From NCBI RefSeq assembly GCF_040436345.1, contig NC_133220.1, positions 4,702,436 through 4,766,435 on the forward strand: DNA of 64,000 bases, in the 5' to 3' direction. Position 1 is the stretch's first letter. The number at the start of each line of letters is the position of its first letter. Positions 1 to 9,310 of the stretch are shown piece by piece. The position numbers and the translations under genes are program-made. The notes under the pieces were generated by a model. It ran no database searches. It saw only the letters and a program-made list of their open reading frames with translations, and was not told the origin of the DNA. Origin of the DNA: Pagrus major. Lineage: Eukaryota; Chordata; Actinopteri; Spariformes; Sparidae.

Positions 1-999
1 CTGAGGCCCTTTCAGGAGAGACTGAAACACTTCGAACAAGTTAAAGGAAACTATGTGGACACAGCAGAACACATCAAGGTCCAGGCCCGACACACAGAGA
101 GTCAGATCAAGGAGCAGTTTAAGAAGCTTCATCGGTTTCTAGACGAGGAAGAGGAGGCCAGGATCTCTGCTCTGAGGGAGGAAGAGGAGCAGAAGAGTCA
201 GACGATGAAGGAGAAGATTGAGGCTCTGAGTAAAGACATAGCAGCTCTCTCAGACACAATCAGAGCCACAGAGGAGGAGCTGAGAGCTGAAGACGTCTCA
301 TTCCTGCAGAACTACAAGGCTGCAGTGAAGAGAGTCCAGCAGCGCCCCCTGCTGGAGGATCCACAGCCGGTCTCAGGAGCTCTGATAGACGTGGCCAAAC
401 ACCTGGGCAACCTGAGCTACAACATCTGGAACAAGATGAAGGAGACGGTCTCCTACACTCCTGTGATTCTGGACCCAAACTCTGCTCATCCAGAACTCCT
501 CCTGTCTGAAGATCTGACCACTGTGAGACGTGGAGAGAGACAGAAGCTTCCTGATAATCCAGAGAGGTTCGATTACTTCCGCATCATCCTGGGATCTGAG
601 GGCTTTGACTCAGGGACTCACAGCTGGGATGTCGAGGTTGGAGACATTACAGACTGGTTTGTGGGTGTGGCAGCAGAGTCGGTCCAGAAGAAAGGAAAAC
701 ATCCAGCTCATTTATGGAGAATAGGATACTTTGATGGTAAATACATCGCACGCTCCTTATCGGATCCCTCCACGGTTCTGTCAGTGAAGAAGAAGCTCCA
801 GAGGATCAGAGTCCATCTGGACTGGTACAGAGGAAGTCTGTCGTTCTTTGACCTGGATACCAACACACACATACATGCGTTCACACACTCTTTCACTGAG
901 AGGCTGTTCCCTTACTTTAACACTGTGAACGTCCGCCCCCTGAAGGTGACACCGGTGAAGCTCTCTGTGAGGCCGAGCTCAGACATCAGCACTGCCTAG
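1..999 (+). CDS. TRIM35-like E3 ubiquitin ligase, 3' part (coiled coil + PRY/SPRY)
   Basis: The reading frame is open from base 1 and ends at a TAG at 997-999, giving 332 residues. The first in-frame ATG at 55 lies inside the coiled coil, so the true start, RING and B-box lie left of the window. Residues 1-120 are a charged, heptad-rich coiled coil (key stretch [19 protein letters not shown]). A PRY segment follows ([19 protein letters not shown]), then SPRY landmarks: [19 protein letters not shown], a central variable part, [17 protein letters not shown] and LFPYFN. This order is that of fish TRIM35-like (zinc-binding protein A33-like) proteins. Family members ubiquitinate targets chosen by the SPRY domain. 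About 87 residues upstream of the SPRY core differ at only two positions from the minus-strand paralogue at 18915-20312, whereas the SPRY core differs widely. The exact orthologue is not assignable. Confidence 0.9.
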   Translation: MRPFQERLKHFEQVKGNYVDTAEHIKVQARHTESQIKEQFKKLHRFLDEEEEARISALREEEEQKSQTMKEKIEALSKDIAALSDTIRATEEELRAEDVSFLQNYKAAVKRVQQRPLLEDPQPVSGALIDVAKHLGNLSYNIWNKMKETVSYTPVILDPNSAHPELLLSEDLTTVRRGERQKLPDNPERFDYFRIILGSEGFDSGTHSWDVEVGDITDWFVGVAAESVQKKGKHPAHLWRIGYFDGKYIARSLSDPSTVLSVKKKLQRIRVHLDWYRGSLSFFDLDTNTHIHAFTHSFTERLFPYFNTVNVRPLKVTPVKLSVRPSSDISTA

Positions 1000-1308
1000 A
1001 AGTCCTGCAACGAGGAGACCTCAGGTGAAGAAACAAACATGTTCAAACTTGAACTTGACTCAAATTTCTAACAATGCATCCTCATCCTCATACTGCAATA
1101 ACTCAATCAAATATGTGCAATTATCTCGTCCTTTAACAAAGCAATTCTGCTGTTTAACGGCCAATCATCACTGCAGAGGACACATTTATTGTTACTCTGC
1201 AAACTTTACAGAGTTTTCTTTAAACTCATGGATTTATTACTCAAACCAGCCTCATAGGACTGTATTTTACTGCCTCACTCTTATCGGGAACAAAGTGATG
1301 CCAGGTGA

Positions 1309-1810
1309 TAATTGTACAAAAACTCCAAACCACAAAGACAAGAGTACTACTGCAAAGGCCAACAAGGTGGAATAAAGCCATGAAAGTGTAAAATTCGTGG
1401 AGTAAACCTTTAAGGAGAGCTGTGGGATCTATCGTGTCATAACTATACACACTGTCAATGGTGTCACATGACGTTTTAAGCACATGTAGCGGTGTCTGTA
1501 GTGTTTTTTTTAGTTCATTGACGGTTGAATTCATGTATAAAGTGATTGTATTTACATTCAAGTGTTGTTATTCAAAGTATTCAAACAGAGATCAAGTGTT
1601 CATTACTTGTGTTGTGTCAGTGACTCAGTTTTGTCATCCGGTCTGTAAACTAATAAATGTCTTCATTTTTAAAAATGGATGTTTTCAAAAATGCTTTTAC
1701 CTTAAAACTCATTTTATTCTGTTTTTCTTGTACATGAGCTCATTTCAATTAACCGTCTAGTTTGTAGATTATAAGGGAAACTACTGGCTGAACTGGAATA
1801 CGCATATTGA
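1309..1810 (+). repeat. 3' flank of first TRIM gene, copy A of a local duplication
   Basis: This stretch downstream of the first TRIM gene aligns by eye with 3355-3940. Shared blocks include ACTGCAAAGGCC, a long block around CTTTAAGGAGAGCTGTGGGATC, and the end block GGGAAACTACTGGCTGAACTGG. Copy B has an extra stretch of about 95 bases near 3395-3475. AATAAA motifs at 1371-1376 and 1652-1657 could serve as polyadenylation signals for the gene ending at 999, which makes this plausible 3' UTR. The stretch from 1000 to 1308 shows no homologous partner in the window. Confidence 0.8.
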
Positions 1811-1822
1811 AACTTATATGCT

Positions 1823-1909
1823 GCTGGAGGTTCCCCTACTAGACTATACTAACTTTGTTGTGGTTTTTGTCCTCCTGCCGCGGTATAGTCTAGTAGGGGA
1901 ACCTCCAGC
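1823..1909. repeat. Perfect 27-bp inverted repeat with 33-bp spacer
   Basis: Bases 1823-1849 are the exact reverse complement of 1883-1909. The arm begins GCTGGAGGTTCCCCTACTAG and ends ACTATAC. The resulting hairpin would have a 27-bp perfect stem and a 33-base loop, about 87 nt in all. The right arm touches the left copy of a direct repeat (1908-1937). It lies just upstream of the putative promoter of the RING-only TRIM. It could be a small foldback/MITE relic, a pre-miRNA-like hairpin or a recombination scar; sequence alone does not decide. Confidence 0.9.
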
Positions 1910-2014
1910 CTACCACACTTTGTGAACAGTAAACGTCGCAGAGGAGGCGGCTGATCTGTTTTGAAGGTACGGGCTTTATAAGCCGCCTACCACACTTTGT
2001 GAACAGTAAACGTC
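1908..2014 (+). repeat. 30-bp perfect direct repeat, 77 bp apart
   Basis: Bases 1908-1937 and 1985-2014 are identical (core CCACACTTTGTGAACAGTAA). The bases flanking each copy differ. The second copy lies just after the TATA-like element at 1975-1981, so the duplicated segment may include core-promoter or transcription-start sequence. Confidence 0.85.
1975..1981 (+). promoter_or_regulatory. TATA-like element of the RING-only TRIM unit
   Basis: TTTATAA in the context GGGCTTTATAAGCC lies about 30 bases upstream of a segment that behaves like a first exon ending in a good splice donor at 2203/2204. Position and context fit a TATA box with a start near 2005-2015. No transcript evidence is available. 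Confidence 0.4.
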
Positions 2015-2203
2015 TGAGCTGAGGATGAGAAGCAGCAGCAGGACACAAACACCACGCTGCTCTTCTCCAACTTTAACTTTACTCGCAGAACATTTCACGT
2101 CAGCAGATGATTCAACTTTCGCGTCTCTCTCGGTGGATTTTATTGTTTTATTCTTCTTCATGTTGAACCTCCCCAACACCACCACGTCTGTGAGGACATT
2201 CAG
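2015..2203 (+). other. Probable non-coding first exon of the RING-only TRIM unit
   Basis: The segment ends in CATTCAG followed by GTAAGG, a strong splice donor at 2203/2204. A short ORF from 2025 runs to the junction, but splicing to the acceptor at 2839-2840 (TTTTCTCTCAG) brings a TGA within two codons, so the exon is better read as 5' UTR. The intervening 2204-2840 shows no coding potential and would be intron 1. The start is inferred only from the upstream TATA-like element. Confidence 0.35.
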
Positions 2204-2840
2204 GTAAGGCAGCTTGCACGCAGGTGACTTTTTGGGATGTTAAATGTTACGTGACGTGCACCTTCATGGCTGGGTGTTGAGCTGTGCGTGTCTTTGTTGC
2301 AGTGTTTGTGATTTAAAGACAGACAGGCGGTTTCACGTGGGGATTTTTAAGGACTTTGAGCTTTTCTGGTGCCAAGAGTGACGTATTTCACGCGGAATTG
2401 CAGAACGAGCCTTCACACATGTTTTTCTTGTATGTTGAGGTTTTTTAGTAACGTGTCGCTTTTAAAAATCTTGTTAAATAATCTTTTTAAGTGTAATTTA
2501 AAGGGAGTCTGGTGCAGAAGCATTCAGTCAACGCGCTCTAACGGGAGAGTGACGCTGCGGTGAATCTGCGTTCAGAACCTCATTTAGAAATGTGTGTATT
2601 TTAGATTCTGCCTTTAAATGCACTTGTACTTAGTCGCCGGTAGTTTTGGAGACTGGCATTCATTCACGTGTAATAAACAGTAGTTAACTGTTATGTTGGA
2701 TTAGGAAAATGTCTTCATTAAAGCTAATATTTACTTATTTTAACTGTCTTGTCAGGCAGCAGACTGGTCTGTGTTTAGGTTTTGGCCACTACCTCACTGA
2801 TTTGTTTTCTTTTGTCCTGTTTTGTCATTTTTCTCTCAGA

Positions 2841-3010
2841 TTCTGAAATCAAACTTCTTCAGTCAGTCGCAGGACTGGCTTTACTCTGACTTCTGCCAGA
2901 GTTTGATGAAGGACCTCCAGTCACTACCGACACCGCCACAGTCCCCCCACCCAATGACAGCAAGAAGAGAGACGACCAAAGCACTGAAAACTGCTCCAGC
3001 TCCACACTGA
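2841..3010 (+). other. Possible second 5' exon
   Basis: The segment follows a pyrimidine-rich acceptor (TTGTCATTTTTCTCTCAG) and carries a reading frame of about 55 codons with a proline-rich motif (LPTPPQSPHP), ending at TGA 3008-3010. A donor-like GTGAGT begins at 3012. I do not recognise the peptide. It is not in frame with the RING ORF, so it is either leader sequence with an upstream ORF or an exon fragment of something else. Confidence 0.25.
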
Positions 3011-3108
3011 ATGTGAGTTTTACTGAAAACACGACTTGAAGTAAAAGTATCAGTGTGGAGCCACGAGGAAGAGACTGTACCGGCTCGCTGTGTTTTCAGC
3101 AGGAGAAA

Positions 3109-3408
3109 ATGGACTCACATACAGAGGAGGATCTCTCCTGTCCTATCTGTCAGGACGTCTTTAAAGACCCTGTCGTCCTGTCATGCAGCCACAGCTTCTG
3201 TAAACACTGTCTGCAGAACTGGTGGACAGACAAACAGATACAGGACTGTCCAATGTGTAAGAGAAGATCATCAAAAGATCATGGACTGTTTTTCAAGATG
3301 TGTGAGGACATCTCACTGAAGGAAAAGACTTCAGCAGTCCCACAGACTGCAGAGATAATTGTACAAAAACTCAAAACCACAGAGACAAATATTGTTTATC
3401 AAACCTAA
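3109..3408 (+). CDS. Truncated, RING-only TRIM35-like protein
   Basis: The ORF encodes 99 residues from the ATG at 3109. This start matches the paralogues, which begin [14 protein letters not shown] and MASVSEEDLTCPVC; an ATG at 3055 is in frame but has no counterpart. A complete C3HC4 RING is visible at residues 11-50 (CPIC, CSHSFCKHC, CPMC), followed by the family's RRSSKDHG-type linker. The protein then diverges and stops where full paralogues have B-box, coiled coil and SPRY. The last 18 or so codons (from about 3355) come from sequence homologous to the 3' flank of the first TRIM gene (1309 onward). Everything between RING and 3' flank is therefore missing. It could be a decaying pseudogene or a short RING-only E3. 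A TTTTCAG acceptor lies just upstream (about 3094-3100). No stop or frameshift interrupts the RING. Confidence 0.6.
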   Translation: MDSHTEEDLSCPICQDVFKDPVVLSCSHSFCKHCLQNWWTDKQIQDCPMCKRRSSKDHGLFFKMCEDISLKEKTSAVPQTAEIIVQKLKTTETNIVYQT

Positions 3409-3940
3409 TGTCTCTACTGGTGATCAATTTGAGTAGCTCCACCAAGTTTACACTTAGGTCTTGGGGAGAACGACTGCAAAGGCCAAAAAAGCAGAATAAA
3501 GCCATGAAAGTGTAAAATTGGTGGCGTAAACCTTTAAGGAGAGCTGTGGGATCTACCGTGTCATCATAACTATACACACTGTCAATGGTGTCACATGACG
3601 TTTTAAGCACATGTAGCGGTGTCTGTAGTGTTTTGTAGTTTGTTTTTTTAGTTCATTGACGGTTGAATTCATGTATAAAGTGATTGTATTTACATTCAAG
3701 TGTTATTCAAAGTATTCAAACAGAGATCAAGTGTTCATTACTTGTGTCAGTGACTCAGTTTTGTCATCCGGTCTGTAAACTAATAAACGCTTCATTTTTA
3801 AAATTGGATGTTTTCAAAAATGCTTTTACCTGAAACCTCATTTTATTCTGTTTTCCTTGTACCAGAGCTCATTTCAATTAACCGTCTAGTTTGTAGATTA
3901 TAAGGGAAACTACTGGCTGAACTGGAATAAGCATAATTAT
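3355..3940 (+). repeat. Copy B of the TRIM 3' flank
   Basis: Homologous to 1309-1810 (see that entry), starting at the shared GATAATTGTACAAAAACTC. Its first 54 bases are read as the C-terminal codons and stop of the RING-only ORF. AATAAA motifs at 3495-3500 and 3782-3787 correspond to those of copy A. Confidence 0.8.
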
Positions 3941-4709
3941 GTTCATATTACCTGAAACTGTTGTTTCCGTCATGTTGCACCGTGTTACAGAACAGACCAG
4001 GAGAAACACCGACTTCTTCAGAAAGCCTTTGGGGACAACTGCAGTTTGTACAAATGAGGTTCACTTCCCACATTTTTAAAGGATTCGTGATGTTCAACTC
4101 TGAAAGTCAACAAACTCTCACCTCATCAGAAAGTCTGTTCATTCACCAGTTTATTAAATATTTACATGACAAAGCGGAGACGCAGATTCTACAAGTGAAA
4201 CAGAGTCGATGAGAATCACGCAGGCAGCATTATGAGCTCCGTCTATTGTACTTGAAACAAAACAAATCGTCACACAGAAAAGTTTTCAGATAATTTATTT
4301 TGTACAGTAAAACAGAGGTTCAGAGGCTGCATTAATTCACTGAGTGGCTTTGTGGAGGACACAGGGGGGGGGACAGATTTACACACACCCAGGATGTTAC
4401 GAACCATTTCTCAGCGCTCTTTTGGTAATTGAGTATATTACAAAGAAGGACGATCGATCAACTTTGCAGTCGATCGCGACAAATTGTCTGATACGTGATG
4501 CCATGAAGACGTGAACTGTTCACCAGCGATGACTCGATGCAGATAAAATAAATTTTGGGGGGGGGTGCGTTCAAGAACGCCACAACTCTCTGACACAAAC
4601 TTCCACCACAAGATTCCAGATGTGGGAAAATCTGTCACACAATTAGTTTCTACCACATCGCCAACTAAAAAAAGGCATTTTTCTCCAGGAATAAACATAG
4701 TATATACTC
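3941..4709. other. Intergenic, no gene seen
   Basis: Only short ORFs without family resemblance. Contains two G-runs (near 4364-4372 and 4557-4565). It separates the RING-only TRIM from the convergent CYC1 3' end. Confidence 0.6.
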
Positions 4710-4715
4710 TTTATT
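4710..4715 (-). terminator. CYC1 polyadenylation signal
   Basis: TTTATT on the plus strand reads AATAAA on the CYC1 strand, about 146 bases after the CYC1 stop. It is the first canonical signal downstream of the stop. Confidence 0.7.
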
Positions 4716-4860
4716 TATCTACCTCCTCTTAGTAAAGGCATGTGTGTTTGTCAGCTGTTCCGTGTCCGTTATGATCGCGGTCATGTGAGCGTTGTGGGGT
4801 CGCTGAACGCAGCCCTCTCTGGTAGGTTTTAAGCCCAGGTAGGGGTGTGTTTGTATCCGT

Positions 4861-7072
4861 TTACTTGGGAGGCCTGTAGGCGATCTTCCTGCTCTTCAGC
4901 ACGGACCACCTGTGTCTCTTCATGTAGTAGATCAGAGGGACGAGGATGGCCGAGCCCATCAGCAACTGGAGGGAGAACAGACAGATTAATTCCACATGGA
5001 GCTCCACCGTGTTACCTCACAATGTTGTTGTGCAATGTGGAGACACATCGTAACTCTGGAACTTAAGCATTTCATTTAAGCAAGTTACTACTTGTTGGGG
5101 CGGGTCACCTGAGGTTGTTAGCGTTTTCTCTTCTTACTTTCTGTTTTGTGTGTGTGTGTGTGTGTGTAGTACCTTCAGTCCCATGCGTTTGCGTTGGTCG
5201 TGCTCCGGCTCAGCAGCCCACCGCAAGAAAGTACACACATCTTTAGCGACCTGGCTCATGGTGGCAGGGGTTCCTATGGCAACAGACACGCAGCAGCCAT
5301 CAGCACAAGGATTTTTTTCCCCCACAACATTTTTAAATCTTCTATCACAGCATTTTTTTGTGATGCTGACTGATTAATATTGTAGTGTAGTGTAGTGTGC
5401 TAAGTACTGGGAATGTTCAAGTGTTTCCAGTGAACCTTCAAACATGCAGCTCAGCACAGTATTGACAGTTTGAAGCTGAAGTATTTGCAGAAAAATGTAT
5501 CAAACTTTCACTTCAACTCGCCGCTGCTGTCTGAGCGGTGTTGTGAGTGTTCATCATCAATCAAAGACGAGGCTACACATGACAGAAAGCTCCTCTCAAC
5601 TTGACTGCAACATGGCCGCCTCTTACGATATAACCTTTTTGAATCCATGTGTCCATTCTGACTCACTGTTTCATGATAGTCTTGGAACTTTTCTCCCTGT
5701 TTGCTCTGCTCAGTGTTGTAAGTGACACCAGTCAATCCAACAGACCGACAGCAGATGTGCTCACATACACACTGACACTGCTTCTTGACTCACCGTCGTC
5801 ATACTCCAGGATCTCGTTGTAGATGGGCGGGGCCATGCCGATGGCCTGGCCAGGGAAGTACGGGTTGTAGTAGAGTCCCTCTCTGACCGTCACTCCTGCT
5901 GGAGGTTCACAGTATCCTGTCAGCAGGCTGAACACGTAGTCCTCTCCTCCATGTCTGAAGGGAGATGGGGGGACACAATAAGTCAACACCAGAGACTTGC
6001 AGATGTAAGATGGTTTTGTGGCCTTCAGACATGACTGTAGGTTTTCAGTCGTTACCTGGCATTAACAATGTAGCTGAGGTCTGGAGGCAGGGCTCCATTG
6101 TTGGCGACCCTGGCTGCTTCAGGGTTGGGGTAGGGCTTTGGGAAGTAGTCCGACAGCTTCCCGCTACGGGTGAACATCTCTCCACTCTCATCGGGACCGT
6201 CCACGACCTCAACCTGAACACAATACACAAGACGACCTAATGTTAGACCTGGAAGCTGGATGTAATACAGCAGATGTCACCACCTGCTGGCAAGAACTTA
6301 GTGTCTCATTCTAAAAATAACCAAAACACTGACACCATTATTACACACGTGGATATAAAACTGCTCCACCGTGGACTCAACTCTTATTTATTAATATTGA
6401 CTTTATTTATTTAGATCAAAGACTCAGTCTCACCTCCTCAGCGAGTACCTTGACCTCAGCCTCTGTGTGTGACACTCCCACCAGATTTCTGAAGGCCAGG
6501 TACTCCATACTGTGGCAGGCTGAACACACCTGCTTATACACCTGGTAACCACGACGAATACTGCAGGGGAAGAAAGTCAGAGTGAAAAAAAGGTGATCAT
6601 CCTCTCATCAGCCCTTAAAGAAGCCGAAACACAATCAAAAAGACGAACAAACTGCCAATAAAACACAAAGATACTGACAAAGACGTCCTGTTTTCTGATG
6701 AACAAATAAAAGTTATTTCTACATTCAGAGTTTCCAACTAAACCACAGTGTGTATCAAACATGTTGAATGCATTTTATTTCTCTTTAAATATTAGCAAAG
6801 CCGAGGTTTTACGCATTTATATCCAGGATTGTGTACTTGCTGGCAGTTTTCTTCTGTCCTGCATTTGCTGCTACATTGTAAAACACATTGTTGTGTTGAT
6901 GTGTCATGTAGATCAGTGGGATAGTGTGAAGCCATCAGCATCTATTGTGTCAACTGATGGATGCATCTTTGTGCATGTGTGCTTAAAAGAAAAATGAAGA
7001 CACACACTCATAGAAAAGGGTTCATACAGCTTTTTAAGAGTAAAACTGAAGCACTTTAAAAAAGGTATCTAT

Positions 7073-7123
<51 letters not shown>

Positions 7124-8016
7124 CCATCACACCTAGCATGGTCCAGAGAAGACAGAGGTCCAGCGTGGCTCCAGGGGTAGTTGGGGGGGTGGAGCTCCAG
7201 GTCGGAGGCTTTTACCGACTGGTGCAGCATCAGAGCGAGCCCCGCCCCGCCAGCTGTGACCACACCTAGTGTCGTCAGGGCAACCTTCTTGCTCCGCGGC
7301 AGGGCGGCGAAGGACATGTTGGCCTGAGGAGGAACAAGAGCACGAGAAGACGACCGTTAAATCGACCCAGTGCAACATGACATCCGTTTACTTAATATTC
7401 TGTTATAAGAATGAGATGAGGGCTGAAAACATTAGTTGGTAAATCTATTAAACAAAAAGTGGAAAATCCTTCTGAATGATGGCAAAACCCCCTTTTTCTA
7501 GTGACCCAAATCTAAAAAGCTGAAACATTACTTTGTATTTACCTTTATCTGAAGTAACAACAGACGAAAACTAATAATCGAGAGATCAGCAGATCTAATG
7601 TTAGAGTCTTGTAGACATTGTAAACCATCTTTCTCTACAAAAAATCATCAGAATCTTATTAAAATTCAAAGATATTCTCAAAAAATAGTCTTCAACTTTA
7701 AGTCAAGGGTAAAAAGATTCTTAACAAGTACTGCAGCAGCCAAAAGTTACAAATGTATCCTGATTACAATCAGACTGGACAAAGAAACTGCTGCAGCCTC
7801 TCAAAGTTAAGAGCAAATCATGATTCTCAGCTGCTGCTGCACCGGCCAAACTTAAAGTTTACTTAAGGACACAGCTGTACTGTATGGACACTATTTGCAA
7901 AGTGCACTTCATCTAAATGTCCTTGCTTAGAGAGCGTCCGTCCTTACGAAACTGCCCTTCGCTGCTGCTTCTGTAACCAGGCAGCGGGCGTCACATGACA
8001 GCATCCCTGCATCACT

Positions 8017-8049
<33 letters not shown>

Positions 8050-9307
8050 AACCTCGATCTCCCACCTGAAACCATGCTACACTCAGGAGGGAGACTATTT
8101 ACAACTCGTGAATGAAATGGTGGGAATCTGCTCGCAGGACAAGTGACATAGTGTTAAAAGTCCAATACACATTGCCAGGGTGGTTAAGACACATCATCTC
8201 ATGTGATCACAGCTGATTAATCAGAAACAAAATCCTCACATTAATCAATAGTTAACTGATGGCTGCATGAGTTAAAAGATTTCAGGTTTAAAAAATAGCT
8301 TTTTCAAGACATATTTGAATTCAAACACTGGAGCATTTTCCACACATTCAAGTCAAACTGTGTGAGGTCCCATATGTTCGGGTGTGTGGCCAGTGACCTA
8401 GATTACTCAGGTAAATAAGGAGCATTGCTGATCAGTGTTATAACAGAGTTTAAGACACTTTTTGAAGCTTTTGGCAGAATTAAAACCACCTAAACGAGCA
8501 CACATCTGCAATTATTGACCAGTTTTTCTATTTGTGCCTCGACCAGGTCACAACTGATGGTGTTTTACAGAAAGGACACGAGGACATTCAGCCTCATGTT
8601 TCCTCAGTCAGTCTTTGAACGCACCACGGATCATAAACAGCCATCAGATGAAGGTTACAGCTGAAGACTGCTCTCTTCACCGGAAGTCCTTGAAATGCTA
8701 ATTCGTTAGCAAGCTCATTAGCTCGTTAGCCGATTTAGCATCAGACAGAATATGAAGGTAACGGGACTCGTGTCACCTCTGAAGCACTTACAAACATTAC
8801 GACCACACACTCAGACGTGTAGATCCGTGTCTATGTGTCGTTAACAAAGATACAAGTGTAATTTTAAGTCAACATTTCCATTCGCCGGGTGGTTGACACG
8901 GCATCATGAGCTAGCTAACCGGCTACCTTTGCTACATGTAGCGGCGGCTGCAGCGGCATTTAGAGATCTGCGAGGTGTGTTACAGCGGTTTTATACAACA
9001 TGTCGGTCTCTGTACTCTTAGATTGATAAAATATCCGAGGGGTTGATGCCGCAGTGGTTCGCCACATCCTAAAAATCCGTCGGAACACGAGTGACCTTGT
9101 CTCACCCCGCTGACAGCCACCAGGCTAACGCTAGCTAACGCCACAGCAGCGCTTTTCCTGTCAAACTGTCGATATAAACTCACTCTGAGCTCGGTGGTAA
9201 AAAACAACACTCATATGTCCACCTACCTTCGGGGGTTTGATGGTTTTCGGCGCGCTCAGGAGAGCCCTGCCGCTCCCCGATAGCACCACGACTCGTAACG
9301 CCGCCAT
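4861..9307 (-). CDS. cyc1: Cytochrome c1, haem protein of complex III (seven exons)
   Basis: Exons on the minus strand: 9307-9227, 7323-7133, 6560-6434, 6213-6056, 5954-5794, 5273-5173 and 4965-4861, all with AG/GT borders and consistent phase, giving 307 residues ending RPPK. The product carries electrons from the Rieske protein to cytochrome c in the inner mitochondrial membrane. Residues 1-66 are a bipartite targeting sequence: a basic, hydroxylated N-terminus, then a hydrophobic stretch around residues 41-60. The mature protein should start at [14 protein letters not shown] (residue 67), leaving 241 residues as in mammals. The haem c motif CSACH is at 103-107 and the axial methionine at 226 in [13 protein letters not shown]-terminal membrane anchor ([14 protein letters not shown]) is followed by a basic tail. 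No disabling changes. CA repeats lie at the 5' ends of introns 2 and 6. Confidence 0.97.
5147..5167. repeat. (TG)n microsatellite at the CYC1 intron 6 donor
   Basis: About 10 TG units. On the CYC1 strand it is a CA array starting at intron position +6, directly after the weak-looking donor AAG/GTACTA. Confidence 0.95.
7074..7120. repeat. (GT)23 microsatellite at the CYC1 intron 2 donor
   Basis: 47 uninterrupted bases. On the CYC1 strand it is a CA array starting 13 bases into intron 2, after the donor CTAG/GTGTGA. Confidence 0.97.
8019..8048. repeat. (AC)15 microsatellite in CYC1 intron 1
   Basis: 30 uninterrupted bases. The remainder of intron 1 (7324-9226) contains no exon-like sequence that I can support. 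Confidence 0.95.
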
Positions 9308-9310
9308 CTT
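9300..9310 (-). promoter_or_regulatory. YY1-type motif overlapping the CYC1 start codon
   Basis: AAGATGGCGGC on the minus strand places the CYC1 ATG inside a perfect match to the known YY1 consensus. YY1 motifs over start codons are a recognised feature of some housekeeping and mitochondrial genes. The surroundings (about 9230-9360) are GC-richer than the intron and contain CpGs, as expected of a promoter-proximal region. Binding is inferred. Confidence 0.5.

Noticed and set aside
1025-1375. 116-codon ORF after the first TRIM gene
   Set aside because: Lies in the 3' flank that is duplicated at 3355 without preserving this frame; no domain.
3055-3108. Upstream in-frame ATG extending the RING-only ORF by 18 residues
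   Set aside because: The extension has no counterpart in the paralogues and spans a TTTTCAG acceptor, so the start at 3109 is preferred.
7133-7378. Alternative-frame ORFs over CYC1 exon 2
   Set aside because: Shadows of the true exon; the CYC1 frame is fixed by the conserved [14 protein letters not shown] sequence and splice phase.
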